Shown here piece by piece: positions 38,601 through 50,260 of a stretch of DNA of 64,000 bases. Within the stretch, counting starts at the first letter, position 1. Each line of letters opens with the position of its first letter. Source of the DNA: Entomortierella parvispora (Eukaryota > Mortierellomycota > Mortierellomycetes > Mortierellales > Mortierellaceae); contig OY752145.1 of the NCBI GenBank assembly GCA_963573315.1, positions 992,001 to 1,056,000 of the forward strand, read 5' to 3'. Below the pieces are notes generated by a model. The model did no database searches and was not told where the DNA came from. It was given only the letters and a program-made list of their open reading frames with translations. The position numbers were made by a program, and so were the translations under genes.

Positions 38601-41600
38601 AGCAAGTCTCCAGGTAAAAGATTTGATTGGTAATGGTCAAATCGTAAAGAGGAAGCTGTCCGTTCCTACTCTTGATCGACTTGAGTTCAAAGAAGGGACA
38701 TTGACCTATCATGGCAAATCCCAACGACTTCCAGAACTGTTTCGAATCTATCCCTGGCCCTGGGGTTCCAAGACTTGGATGCTGTGGGTTCAACATGCTC
38801 TGTGTGTGGTCAATCAGGAAAAGGTTCATATTGTAGATCTGAACTTTGGACTTCAGAGTCGGAGACTCGGGTATCAGAGTCGCATAGACCTAGGATGGTT
38901 ACAGAGAAACCCTGATTTGTTCAGTACAAATGAAAGGTGAACACGGCGATGACAAGGATTGGATCCGTAACATTGGGGAAAACAGTACCTTCATCTTCTC
39001 AAACGACAGGACAAATCGGGATGGGATGTGAAGCGGTTTGTAGTCCATGCCACATTCCGAGAGACTCACACTAACACGAGTGCATTGGTGAGGTGGGTTC
39101 AGGTACACGATGCCTACAGGCTCTGCAAAGAAATCCTGGACATCGTCAACAGCCGTTTGCTCGATTGAAAATTTCCACGAGATGCCGGTAAAAGCAAGAT
39201 TTGTGTCGTTCTCTTTGAACTTCAGAACTGGATCAAAGGAGAGGAGACTTGTCATATGGAACATTGGTCTGGGAGACTTGACCTGCCAGAAACAGAAGGA
39301 TACTTGTTAGCATTTTTTTTCCCACTTACACCTCATCCAATTACGTTTGTCAAACCATTCACTTACTTTAACAGACTTGGGTATAGTTCTGGTCAGAAGC
39401 AGGGCCTTGGGTTTCTGAGCAGTGATCTCCCAAAACTCGAGATCCTCGGTATCGACGCTCAAATAGGTATCCAGCTAAATGGGACATGAGGGTCGTGAGT
39501 AATGATTGTATGTATCGATATAAGCCTGCACGCCTCTAGTTACAAAATCAAGCTTACCCCGCCTTTGTACTTGACAGCCGTGAAGATCCTTGCTTCTCCT
39601 GCAGTGATCTGATATGACTTTACAATTGGGATTGGGTCCAGGACTGTAGGTCCAGTGGGGTAGTCCAATATGACGTCCACTATGGGTCACAGGAATCAGA
39701 AAAAGGAGCGGATGTGTTTAGTCGAAGATTTTGTATAATACATATGTCTCCGTCAAGTTGAACGTTACCTGTCTGGGCATAAACCAAAACGGATGCCATT
39801 GTTGGTTTGACAATTTTTGAATACGGTTGATAGTCGCGCGATGATTGGTTTCGAGGAATACCAGAGACTCCCTCCGCTTGGTACCTAAGCTCTTCCCCAT
39901 AGGCAGTGGATTGATCGGTACCATGTTCACTTTGATCATCTCTAAATCCGCCATCAAGACTGCTCGGTCGTGCAGCGTCTTTGCTCTCTGATGGACTAAA
40001 CTTGGAGTTTAAGAAAGTGTCATTGGAGCCTGTATCGACAAAGATAGGCGATGGAGGCGGAGAGGGCATCTGTGAAGCCAACTGCTCGGAGAACAGAGTC
40101 AACCAAGTACTCAAATCGTTCACTCTCAGCTGAAATATGTCCAAGACTCGTTTCTCCAAATGCACAGCAACCTGAGGAAAGTGAGTATTAATTACAAGAA
40201 GCTGTCCGACGGAGAAAAGAACGAAAGGTTAGTAAAGAACTACGCGTTGCTCTTTCACCCTGAAAGGCACAGATTGGGTTGGGTTCAAAATCATTACCGA
40301 GGTCTCTAGCGTCTGCTGTTTGAACAGCAGAAGCTCTTCTTCCTCATCTACAGAATCATGGACGTTTTCCTCTCCTTCCAGAATTGCGAACGCTTGTACG
40401 ACTGGGACCCGAGGAAATCCTGAAGCTCTAGGTCGCTCGTAATGTAGTGGCAAAGAACTTGGAAGGCGAGCTGTGATCTCTATATTCGGCGTGATGGAGC
40501 TGTATCCAGAAAGAGAGGAGGTTTGGTGACTGGGCAGGGCGGCAATGCTCAGTATGGCTTTGGACGTGGTTTCTAAGAGACGTTGGATAACAATAAATGA
40601 GAATGAGTTGTCACTACCCCAATTATATGACTGGTTTCCACAGTCTTCTAATGCTGTACTTACCATGAGCAGGGATCACAAATGCTGACACGCTCGAAAA
40701 GTCGATTTTGATCTTCCAGGCGTGGTCCTCGGTTCCTTTCCCTGCCTTCGTCTCCAGCGTTTCAGGGCTATCGGAGACACCCCTGGCAGAGTCTGTGGCC
40801 TGTGTTATGATAAGCTTTGAAATATTGACGGCTAGGACATCATAGATAGACCTGTACTCTGGACCAGCGTCTGGCTTTCCTGCCAAAACTGAGGCCATAT
40901 CCGGAACAGAAACCCAAATCTGCACAGAGTTCAGACGAAGTCGTAGTCTTGTCTTTGACTAAATGAAGAATACAGAATGAAACGTCTAGAAAGTTTAGAG
41001 TCGAAACTAAGAGATGATGAGATGCTGGACGGCGGCGGTGAGATTGTTACCTTATTTGAGCCGCTGGAAGTATCAAGGTCGTCTATCATCTGTTGGTCCA
41101 CTGGTCGCTGCTGTCGATATGGAGGATCTGACTGTGAACTACTCGTCGCAGGAGGGGCGTCGGTGCCGGTGGGTCTCATAACAGCCAAGAAGCACTTCTC
41201 CATTCTCTGGAACGTAAACAAGTCTATATGGACCTGAAGCGGCTTTACTTCGATGGTCACATCTCGTGTATATCCACTAGGCATCGCGGGAGCTGCGTCG
41301 TGCGAAGGCGTACTCGGCCGTGAGCTGTCCTTTTTGCCACCTAAAAGCACTCGCATGCGGACCACCTCTTTTGTCACAGGAGCAGCTGGTAGATCGCCTC
41401 CTCGATTCGCCTCTGTGGTCATGAAAGATGATTTGATTGGGTCTTGCTCCTTCTTGTTGCTTTTTGACCGAGAGGCGACACTACGCTCCGTCATGTAGCG
41501 TTTTGGGACTTGCAAGGTCGAGAACTTTGACGTGGGACTGGTCTGAACACCAGGATATTGATCGCTCTCAAACTCCACAAGGGGTATATATTGTCGTCGA

Positions 41601-44310
41601 ATTGGAAGCCGATAACTTGCAGAGCTCTGACCCAAGTTCTCAGATTCAAAAGGTCGCGGCAAAGTCTCAATCCACTCCAGAAATGAAAAGTTGCTTAGTG
41701 TGAAGTCGATTTGACCCTTTGTGATCTTGGGTGTTTTGGGACTACTGGTACTAGAAGCAGACCATTGTTGATACAGAAGAATCATACTGTCCAGTTCGAT
41801 CTTCAAATGATCTGCCTTGAGCGCTTCAGGTGTTGGATTCTTGTAAAAGCCCGCCTCCGTCGGGACAGATTCCTTGTTCTTTGAGTCCTGATAGAGTACA
41901 AATATTTGGAACGTAGATATACGGGCTTTTAGTTTTACGGTCAGAGCCGGTGGCGGGACTGGAGCAGGAGTTGGAACTGACGCAGAGCTGGCAGTAAGTG
42001 AAGGTCCTGCATGGCTTTCACTGTATGTGGACCCACTCAAGAATCGAGAGGCATCCATATACATGGTCGGCGTAGGCAAAGGAGGCCTGGGTTTCTTGGA
42101 CTCCATATGTCTGTCGCGATCCAGTGGACGACCCCCAGGACTCTTATTTTGAAGAGCTCGCAGTTGCTCCATGTGTGGCGTTCGCTTGGGCGACATTGGT
42201 CTCATACCATGTGCGCGATCTGTAGATAATTCGATATGTGGCACAGAATCGACGCGTGGCGGACTTTGAATGCCAAATTCCTGAGCATTGCTATCGCGGT
42301 TGATATTTGAATGCAGGTACTGATCAGAACTAGAGGCAGGCGCCTTCGGACTGACACCCTCTTGCGATGGAGCATGGTCCATGAGCGACAGGACTTCCAT
42401 AATGAACGAGATATGACTCGGGGATAAAGCGACGAAAACAGAGCGAATGTGGAGATCCATGTCCAAAAGAGATTTAGCCGAGGATTGGACCACCGATCCA
42501 GCAGACACTATATTGGCATTTTTCCTGATGTTGATCTTGATGCGATTCCTGTGCTGCAGTGTTGAAAAAATTTCGGCTTGGTACAGGTCTATACACCTAT
42601 CCTTTGAAATGGACGGTTTCGAAGTCGAGCTCTTGGGGCGCACAGTCTGTCTACTTGCAGTCATCTGGGAGGCCATCATCGATTGGGAAAAGTTTTCCTG
42701 TGCATCGGAAAAAACGTCAGCATCTGAGTCGGATAGGTCTTGATCGGAAACCTGGTTCTCTTCAGGAGCCGGTGAGGGTTGTGCTGGTATAGACTCGAGT
42801 ACTTCTACTTGCTGAAATGCTCCACGCTGTCTGATCCACACCGAAAATCCTTTGAAGACCACAGTTTTGATCGACTCTGGGGTGTCCTGCCAAATTACAC
42901 TCGGCATAGCCGACTCCCCCAACATGGCCGAACTCGAGACTGAGTCAAGACCCGAGGAAGTGGATCGAATGCTTGATGCATCTATTCCAGGTACGGACTG
43001 ATCCCAGCCTGGTGTTTCGTCGCGGTAATGGATGAGAGGTAATCTAATCTCAAGCTCATAATCCAGCTTTTCCTGTTTTGTTTTATCCTTGGATTCGTTT
43101 TGGACAAATGTTATACTCGAGCTATGGCGCAGTCTGATGATCGTCCCTCTGCAGATAACTTGAATCCTAGCCATGAGCTTTTCAATCAATTTTGCAACAA
43201 ACTGTATGCCCTCTCCTTCTGTCGGTTCCTGCCCATCGTTTTCTGGTGAGAATCCGGGCATTTGCTGCGACGGAGAAAGAGGCACATTAGCAGAGGGTCG
43301 CGAGTTGAAATCTCCTGGGAATCCTGATGGTGCTGCCTGAGCGTGAAGGGTTTGCAGCAACGTCGCCTGCAGTGTTTCTTCTTCTTTGGACGAGGTTGGC
43401 TGGTGCAGGAATTCGTTCGCCAAATTGACGGTCGAAGAGCGAAGCTGTTCTTCCAAATCCTGCACATGATGAGCCTGCGCTTTGACTGGAGCCAGGGTGA
43501 TGTCGATGCCGTCAATTTCGAGCACACACTGCCCGTTCCAGAGGTTGCGCCAAGGGATTGTTAGGTTAATGGATCCGATATGGCCCTCCGTGACCGCCAA
43601 GGGAGTTGAGGCTACAAGATCATTAAGTGCCTATTTGTGCGAGAAGGGCACAGAGGACCATAGCAAAGAGAACGGTGGCAAAAGCCAGGAGTGTTAATTT
43701 GATTTGGTCCGCATGAAGACATGGCTGTGACATGGTCAGTCAGGTCTCGCCCCTCGTTAATCGATCCATTTTGTCCACCGAGAAAATCCACATCCGGAAT
43801 ATTGCATGATCCTGTGTCCTTGTTGAGTTTCCATGTTCTTCTCCTTCGCGACCTTCTTGGACGAGAGCAACTCTCTCGTCACCTTGGTCCACGGAGTAGG
43901 TTGCCGACTCTCTCGAAAGAGACTCCATTTTCTGTCCTGCCCACCATGACTCTTACGCCATTGTTCGTGCCACCGAATATTAACTGCGCCTAGTCCCAAC
44001 GTAGGAGGGTGGCACACGTATTGCTTTTCTTGCGTGATCCACTCTTTTGCTTGTCGAAAACAATAGGAATGACAACATAACGCCTTTTTTTTTGGAAGGA
44101 AGGTAGGTAGCAACTTACCGCAGTGCTCAACTTGAGGTCTGTCAGGTGTACAATTCCGTTGGACAACTCGATATCGAGCTTCTCCAGGTCGAGGTCATCC
44201 TCTAGAAAATGGCCGATGGCACGCTGTAGCAGGAAGCTCACGAGTCGTTTCTGAAGTCCTGCAGGCACGGCCAACGACGAGAAGAAGTTGCCGAGGCTCC
44301 AGGCCTTCAT
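35621..44310 (-). CDS. ATG2: Autophagy lipid-transfer protein Atg2
   Basis: Twelve exons: 44310-44119, 43630-41051, 40958-40664, 40572-40244, 40171-39769, 39679-39558, 39474-39367, 39282-38989, 38889-38448, 38342-37799, 37711-36783, 36690-35621; 2435 aa with all phases consistent. Atg2 is a rod-shaped bridge-like protein that feeds phospholipid from the ER to the growing phagophore with Atg9 and Atg18. The N-terminal chorein region is clear (VPAGLQKRLVSFLLQRAIGH, LDIELSNGIVHLTDLKL, TEGHIGSINLTIPW). Exon 11 carries the CAD-region motif VRDFTVSWRLYDGLDW. Exon 12 carries the C-terminal Atg2 domain (KHVDYTGLSGGNFVELMNFF, EVRLHGINGC, GSGIADLVLLPIEQYKRDG). Exon 4 may end one of two ways in the same phase (GTAGTT or GTGAAA donor), a difference of five residues. 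A Gln/Ser/Gly loop interrupts the last domain. Much longer than yeast Atg2 (1592 aa). Confidence 0.95.
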
Positions 44311-44949
44311 TGGTCAAGAAGGCTCTGCACGCAGTGGAGTTGAGATGAACTTGTTCGTAAAGAGACTCAGACACAAAAGACTCGAGCGAGTGAGGCGAAG
44401 AAGGAAAAAGTAAGAGGAAGAGGAGTAAATGGGAGGCGGGATGTGAGATGGATGGGAATGGAAGGTCGAGAAGGAGGGAGGTAGTAAAAGGGATGGCCAA
44501 TGAGGCGAAGCAATGGAATCAATGGCAGGCGCGCACCACGGTTGTGAAGGCGTGGTTGGTAGTGTGACAGACAGACAAAAGAGCAAAAGAGGGGATCGCA
44601 ATCGGATGACAGGGGTGCAACTCTGAACGTGTCCGTGTGTTTGCGAAGGAGAGAGAGGGAGGGGACGGGACAAGAGCAAAGGACAAGGGTGAGGTGTGTG
44701 CGGGTGTGGTTGAAAGGAACAGGTTCAGCAGGAACAGGAAAAAGGAAGCATGCACCAATACCACCGCCAAATGGGCAGGACACATGACACACTCTTTTCG
44801 CATCTCGACTCCCTCTCGCTCTCTTCCTATTCGGCCGTCCCAAGGTCACATCCGAGAGCGAAAGAAAGAGAGCAATGCATCATTCCATTCAAGGTTCATC
44901 TATTATTATTTTTTTTTTTTTTTTTATTCTTTCAGCAGAGAACCGAAGC
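44311..44949. other. Intergenic region between ATG2 and PPR gene 1
   Basis: ATG2 promoter side and 3' flank of PPR gene 1; GA-rich, with a T-run near 44912. No gene was seen. Confidence 0.5.
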
Positions 44950-46975
44950 TCACCTCAACCGGACCCGTTCTCGTTGAAATGCTGCGCTACGTCGACGCTG
45001 TGCGAGGCGGATCTGCCGTCGACGCTCAGACTCTTCCAAGTTACTCAGTCCGCCCGTCTCGATGTACTGGCGCAGATTTGGGCCTACCACATATCCAAAC
45101 GACTCCATCTCTTCCACCGCAAACTTGATACGGGGATCGTTCTCGCGGGCCAACTTGCGGACCAAACTGGTATAGATGGGCTCGGATGGGATCACATTGT
45201 GGCTCTTCATCTCCTCCAGGTACATGAACGCATCCTCGTAGTTGATCTGGGTCAGGCACAACGTGATCAAGGACTGGTATGTATCCACGTTGGGATCTAC
45301 GCCCGCACGTTGCATCATCGTAATGACGTTGCGACCCTCTACCATGTTCTTATCCATGATACACCCTGATAGCAGCGCGTTGTAAGTGTCCGTGTCTGGC
45401 TTCACACCCAACGAGGCCGAAGATTCGAAAATAGCCATGGCTCTGATCAAGTTCCTGTTTCGACCACACGCCTCTACTAGCACATTGAATGCGACCACAT
45501 CCACCACCTTTCCTTCCTTGTGCATCGATTGCATGCACGAGAACGCTTCCTCGATGTTGGCGGGGTCATCCAAAACCTTGAGCAGACTCGTCGCTGTCAA
45601 GATGGAGGGCTGCATTCCCGATTTTCTCATGATTGATAGCACGTTGAACGCAGACTTGAACTTTTTGCCGAGTGAAAAAGCCTGGAGCAAGGGCGCGAAA
45701 TGGTATTCTTGGAAGGTCATCCCACTCTCGCCCATATACTGAATAACCTCGGCCGAGAGCTTTGGTGCGACACCCTGTCCTGCACAGTTGAGAATAAGCA
45801 TGCAGGTGCCTTCGTCTGGCTGAGCCTTCATTTCTTTCACAGCCTTTCTCCAGCAGTATTCTACCGCTGGAAGCTAGATAGTTCAAAATGAAAGACAAGA
45901 TTAGTCAAAGAGTTTTCCCTGAGTAATTTCGTCCGCAGGTCCATCTTCAATAGTATATCGATAATAACGTACTACATAGTCTTCTGCTGCCCTTGCTAAG
46001 AGATCCAAATAAACTGTTGCAGGAATTTGAGAGAGTCCACTCTGAACCTCAGCCATCTTTAGTACCAAGTATGCAGTCTCGGACTCGCGCAGATTCTGGG
46101 CAAGCTGGATGACTGGTATGAAGCACTGCTGGCTTGGGCGAATATCAATGGTAGGTCGGCCATTTTCATCAGGCAATCCTTCCTCGTTAACGGACACGGT
46201 CATGTCTCCCAGGAGATCAAGTGCATGTTCCAATTCGAAATTATGACAAAGCCCTTGGATTATAATCTCGTAAGAGTTGATGTTCAATAGCAATCCTGAT
46301 TCCTGAATCATCTCTTTGATCTGCTCCATCATAATGGTGTCCCCGACGACGGCCGCTGCCTAATGATTAGGAGGACATTCGTGAGTTAGGGACAAGAGCT
46401 TCAAATGTGGCCTCCACTGTTAGTGGGTGCCGGCTACTTTCGCCTTCAAAACTTACTCGCAAGCCAATGTTGAAAGCAGAGATATCTGGTTTAACCCCAA
46501 CCAGTATCATCTCCTCCAAAGTACGCATTAGGCCCGGAAAGTCATGATTACGCACATGTCCTTCAAGCAGGATGGTATAGGTTGTGAGATCCGGCTTCAG
46601 CTTTGAATCACGAAGTTCTCTGCACTTTTCGAAGAGGACCAAGCAAGTGCGTGGGTCTTTGGCAATACCTCTGAGCTTCCGGTTGAACAAGTCGAGACGT
46701 GAAGAGGGGTAAGTTCCTGTAATGATGGTTCGAGTCGAGCCTATGCTACGGCCAGCGTGCAACGGACCACTGAAAAATTGAGGTTGTTGCTGAGAGTGAG
46801 GTTGATAGTGGGACCGAGAGCGATGCAACCGTGCCTGTTGGCTAGTAAGCGAGGACACGTTCCTGTGCAGGAGGGCAGGTTGAGCGACGTTGTTGGTGGC
46901 GGTAGCAACGGTCGTCGCTGTGTGACCGTAGATGCATCGTTGTGCAGCCTGGAGCTGTATTGACCGAGGCAGCAT
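44950..46975 (-). CDS. Pentatricopeptide-repeat (PPR) protein 1, probably mitochondrial
   Basis: Exons 46975-46457, 46359-45976, 45873-44950, all phase 0; 608 aa. PPR proteins bind organellar RNA through 35-residue helical hairpins. Repeats are visible as KPDLTTYTILLEGHVRNHD, VKPDISAFNIGLR, VVDVVAFNVLVEACGRNRN, VKPDTDTYNALLSGCIMDKN, VDPNVDTYQSLITLCLTQIN and VIPSEPIYTSLVRKLARE. The N-terminal 80 residues lack acidic residues and are rich in Arg, Ser, Gln and Thr, as expected of a mitochondrial presequence. The C-terminus is Arg-rich (RRRQIRLAQRRRSAAFQRERVRLR) and may contact rRNA or mRNA. Exon 2 ends at a GTAGTA donor. The gene is head-to-head with a second PPR gene. Specific RNA target unknown. 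Confidence 0.88.
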
Positions 46976-47197
46976 GGAAAGTTGGTAGTGTGCACTGAAC
47001 GAGAGTCAGAATGGAAATGCCGAGAAAGGACTGTGGTGATCAAATCTGATCAGGAAGTGGTGGAATGGATACTCATGGAAAGAAGCTGTGACTGCTGGCC
47101 TTGTTTATTCGTTTATGGCCAAAAAGGAACTCACTTTTTACCTTGACTCCATCTCATCCCGACGTGCGCCTCTCACCCCCCACCCAATCTCAATCTC
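46976..47197. promoter_or_regulatory. Bidirectional promoter between two PPR genes
   Basis: Only 222 bp separate the two divergent start codons, so regulatory elements must be shared or overlapping. No obvious TATA box in either direction. Confidence 0.6.
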
Positions 47198-49894
47198 ATG
47201 AGTAGCGGTCGAATCATGCGCCAGGTCATGCAGAGGCCGGCGTCCGCTCCTGTTGCCTCGAACTGTCGCTGCTTGCTCACGGTCCTGTCTAGAGGCAGCG
47301 CGGTCCCTGCCCCACAGCCCGCCTCACGAACATTCCTCACCACCTCACCGACACGCTCCTCAACGGCCTTCTTAACAACCAAGCCGGTTCCCAACAGTAG
47401 CCGTCCTCCTGCAAAAAAACCCATCACTTCGCCGCATTTCACTGATCCCTCGGACCCCCAAACCCTGGTTGTCAAACCAAGAAAGTACAGGACACGCATG
47501 AAGAGCAAACTGAAGAGAAACGACTACTTACCAGAAGTTGCCGCCAACTCTGGGATCAATACCTTGCTCAAGAACCTTACCCACCTCTCGCCCACTGAGT
47601 TCTCCCGCGTTTTCGATGGGCCCCTAGGCCACCAAAGGCTAGCCAACTTTATGAAGCTTCATGTCACACTGCAGAACGATCAGGACCCGGAATCGATGTG
47701 GAAGGCCTACGAGGAGACGCGCAAAGTTAGAGACGACCTCCTGTTGCTTTCACCGGATATCCTGCAAATGTTGGTCATCCACTTCAAAGGAGCATTGTCT
47801 TCATGGATCTCATCTTCACAGGACCGGACCTTTCGACGCAATAACCAGTCCAAGGACGCACTCTGGGCGACCAGGATCATCACGGTTTTGCAGGATAAGC
47901 AACTCTTTACGGAGGGCAGTCCATCGCGATGGGACTGCAGCGACATGATGGCAGCCCTTAACCGACTAAATCGACACAAGGATGCGATTAGTGTGTTTGA
48001 AGGCTTTCTGGCGAGTGCAAGCAATGCAAAACCAGATCCCATTCTCCTGAATCACGCGGTTAGGGCCTGGAGTGGCCTTGGGCAGCTCGATCTTGCACTG
48101 GAAAAGACAAGAGAGTACGCCAAATCTGGAGTAACCCCGAGTGAATACACGTTGGCGTATCTGATTCAAGAGACCATGCTCAAGGACAGGAAAACGGACA
48201 CTCTAGAACTTTGGAAGGAAATGATGGCTGGTCGATCTGTGGAAGAGGTTGGATCTCTGAATGGAATTTTGCGGACCTGTGTCAAGGTAGGCGCTAGTGA
48301 TTTCGCCCAGACGGTGTACGACTCCATGAAGCACTTTGGGATCGAGCCCGATGGAGAGTCGTTGAATCTGATGCTGAGTCTGGCCGTGGCAGAAATCACC
48401 TATACGGATGAGCGCGATCAATTCTTGAGGACAATCAGCAATCGTATCTCCGAGTCCACAAACAAGGCCGTGTTTGATAAACGGGTCCTTGATTCGATCT
48501 TGCTCGACTTCTCGAAGAAAGGGGATGCCGAAGGAGCAGTATTGGTCCATCAGTTGATGCGTCAGCATGGATTCCCACCTACCACACAGGAGTATAACGA
48601 AATCCTACATTGCTTCTTAAAACGGAACGAGATGGACAAGGCCATGAACTGGATCTTCAACATGCGAAAGAGCGGTGTTCCACCAGATCGGAATTCTTAC
48701 ATCCTCTTGATGCAGTCTTGCACCCAACTGAGAATGCCACGAGAGACCGAGACGGTCTTCCGACAAATGGTCGCCGATGGAATTCACCCAGATATCGCCA
48801 GCTGCAACTATTTGCTCTTGGCCTACGAACAAGCCAGGATAAACCGACGATGTCTTCAGCTCTACAGTACTATGTTTAATGATCGGTCTATTGGCGTCGA
48901 CGCTTTCTCTTTCTCCTGCATGTTTAATGCCGTCTTTCATAACGAGAAGGCGAACCTTGAGGGTGGAGAAGGACTCAGAGGCGAGGGCTCTGTTCTGGAA
49001 TTCAACGCCTTTCGAAAAAAGCTAAGTTACCCCATCGGACCCTCGACTACAACACCGAACCCCAATGCTCAATCGCCATTATACCCAGCTGCAGCATCAA
49101 CAGCGACAGCCAAAACAGAGACGGCGACGGTCAACTATCTTTTTGACGAAGCCACCTCCTCGACTACAAGTCTAAATCCTCGTAGTCTCTTCCGCGATAT
49201 GGTGATTGTGGGCGTTCAGCCGAGTCGGTCGCTTTATGGCAACATCCTAAGGGCCTTTCTCTCGACTCAGGACTATGCTGGCGCCACGGTAGCCATGAAA
49301 GCAGTTTTGGAATACTACGGCTTTCGGCCAACACCGAAGATGACTGCTATCGTTTTGACCTGGGTAGTTCAGGAGATGGAACGTCGCGGTCCCAGTGCAA
49401 AGGAGAACGCCTTGTCATCGAAGGAGCTTGCGAAAGTAGTGCATACGATGGGTCGACCCCGAGGTCTAATCGAGATCCTCGAAAAGATTGTTCTAGTCGA
49501 GAAATGGGGAGCCAAGGAGGACACCGACTTTGACGACAAATTCATAAGCCGAAAAGAACGTCGTATTCGTGAACAAGCAGAAGCCGAGGCAGCGGTGGCA
49601 GCATCCTCTTTGTCAACTGAAAGGGGGGAACGGCTTTTGGATGCAGAGACATTAAAGGCCGAACTCAGAGATCCCATCGCTCAGGCCAAACGAGAAATGG
49701 GCGGTGATCTTGTTGATTTGTACTCTCACAGCCCGCTAACAGCACGATCTTGGAGCACTGCTGAGGATGCCCCTGTCCGTCTCGACTTGACCGATTTTGA
49801 ACGATGGTATCGTGCCTATTCCCGACGAACGACTTTTGCCCAAGCACATGCAGCCAAGATCGAGGCTAAAAAAATGCCATGGGAGACTGACTGA
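47198..49894 (+). CDS. Pentatricopeptide-repeat (PPR) protein 2, probably mitochondrial
   Basis: Single exon, 898 aa, in contrast to the intron-rich neighbours. The N-terminus has Arg but almost no acidic residues over the first 75 positions and fits a mitochondrial presequence. PPR motifs include NAKPDPILLNHAVRAWSGLGQ, VTPSEYTLAYLIQETMLKDR, IEPDGESLNLMLSLAVAE, FPPTTQEYNEILHCFLKRNE, VPPDRNSYILLMQSCTQLRM, IHPDIASCNYLLLAYEQARI and VQPSRSLYGNILRAF. A Ser/Thr/Ala spacer (about residues 610-650) separates the last repeats. The C-terminus is a charged helix with EARRIREQAEAEAAV-type sequence followed by DLTDFERWYRAYSRRTTF. Likely function is processing or translation of a mitochondrial transcript; target unknown. 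Confidence 0.88.
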   Translation: MSSGRIMRQVMQRPASAPVASNCRCLLTVLSRGSAVPAPQPASRTFLTTSPTRSSTAFLTTKPVPNSSRPPAKKPITSPHFTDPSDPQTLVVKPRKYRTRMKSKLKRNDYLPEVAANSGINTLLKNLTHLSPTEFSRVFDGPLGHQRLANFMKLHVTLQNDQDPESMWKAYEETRKVRDDLLLLSPDILQMLVIHFKGALSSWISSSQDRTFRRNNQSKDALWATRIITVLQDKQLFTEGSPSRWDCSDMMAALNRLNRHKDAISVFEGFLASASNAKPDPILLNHAVRAWSGLGQLDLALEKTREYAKSGVTPSEYTLAYLIQETMLKDRKTDTLELWKEMMAGRSVEEVGSLNGILRTCVKVGASDFAQTVYDSMKHFGIEPDGESLNLMLSLAVAEITYTDERDQFLRTISNRISESTNKAVFDKRVLDSILLDFSKKGDAEGAVLVHQLMRQHGFPPTTQEYNEILHCFLKRNEMDKAMNWIFNMRKSGVPPDRNSYILLMQSCTQLRMPRETETVFRQMVADGIHPDIASCNYLLLAYEQARINRRCLQLYSTMFNDRSIGVDAFSFSCMFNAVFHNEKANLEGGEGLRGEGSVLEFNAFRKKLSYPIGPSTTTPNPNAQSPLYPAAASTATAKTETATVNYLFDEATSSTTSLNPRSLFRDMVIVGVQPSRSLYGNILRAFLSTQDYAGATVAMKAVLEYYGFRPTPKMTAIVLTWVVQEMERRGPSAKENALSSKELAKVVHTMGRPRGLIEILEKIVLVEKWGAKEDTDFDDKFISRKERRIREQAEAEAAVAASSLSTERGERLLDAETLKAELRDPIAQAKREMGGDLVDLYSHSPLTARSWSTAEDAPVRLDLTDFERWYRAYSRRTTFAQAHAAKIEAKKMPWETD

Positions 49895-50260
49895 ATAAAA
49901 TGACCATTGAAGAGATTCCGACATATTTGGTGTACGAATGTGTATTTATATAATAGTTTTCTTTTTGGTATGGTAGCAGCCAGATATATGGAGAAGAGGA
50001 TATTCTTGCCGTTGTCCAGCAAAGGCAGTTCGAGAAAAAATAGAGTTTAAACATTGGACTGAGTCTTGCTCATCCAGGAGGGTCAACAAAAGCGCAAGGA
50101 TGGAGAGGAAGAATAAGTTGGGAGGGGTCTATTGCACAAGAACTATTGCAATGAAGAGTAAACAGAAGGCAAATGTGAGAAACATATTGGAGGTAGAAAA
50201 TGTTGGTATAGGCCTTTGGGAGGTCATATGGAGGTCAAAGGTATCCTGTCCTGTTGCCCT
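49895..50260. other. Convergent 3' flanks
   Basis: Between PPR gene 2 (plus) and the His/Ser-rich protein gene (minus). AT-rich; no gene was seen. Confidence 0.5.
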
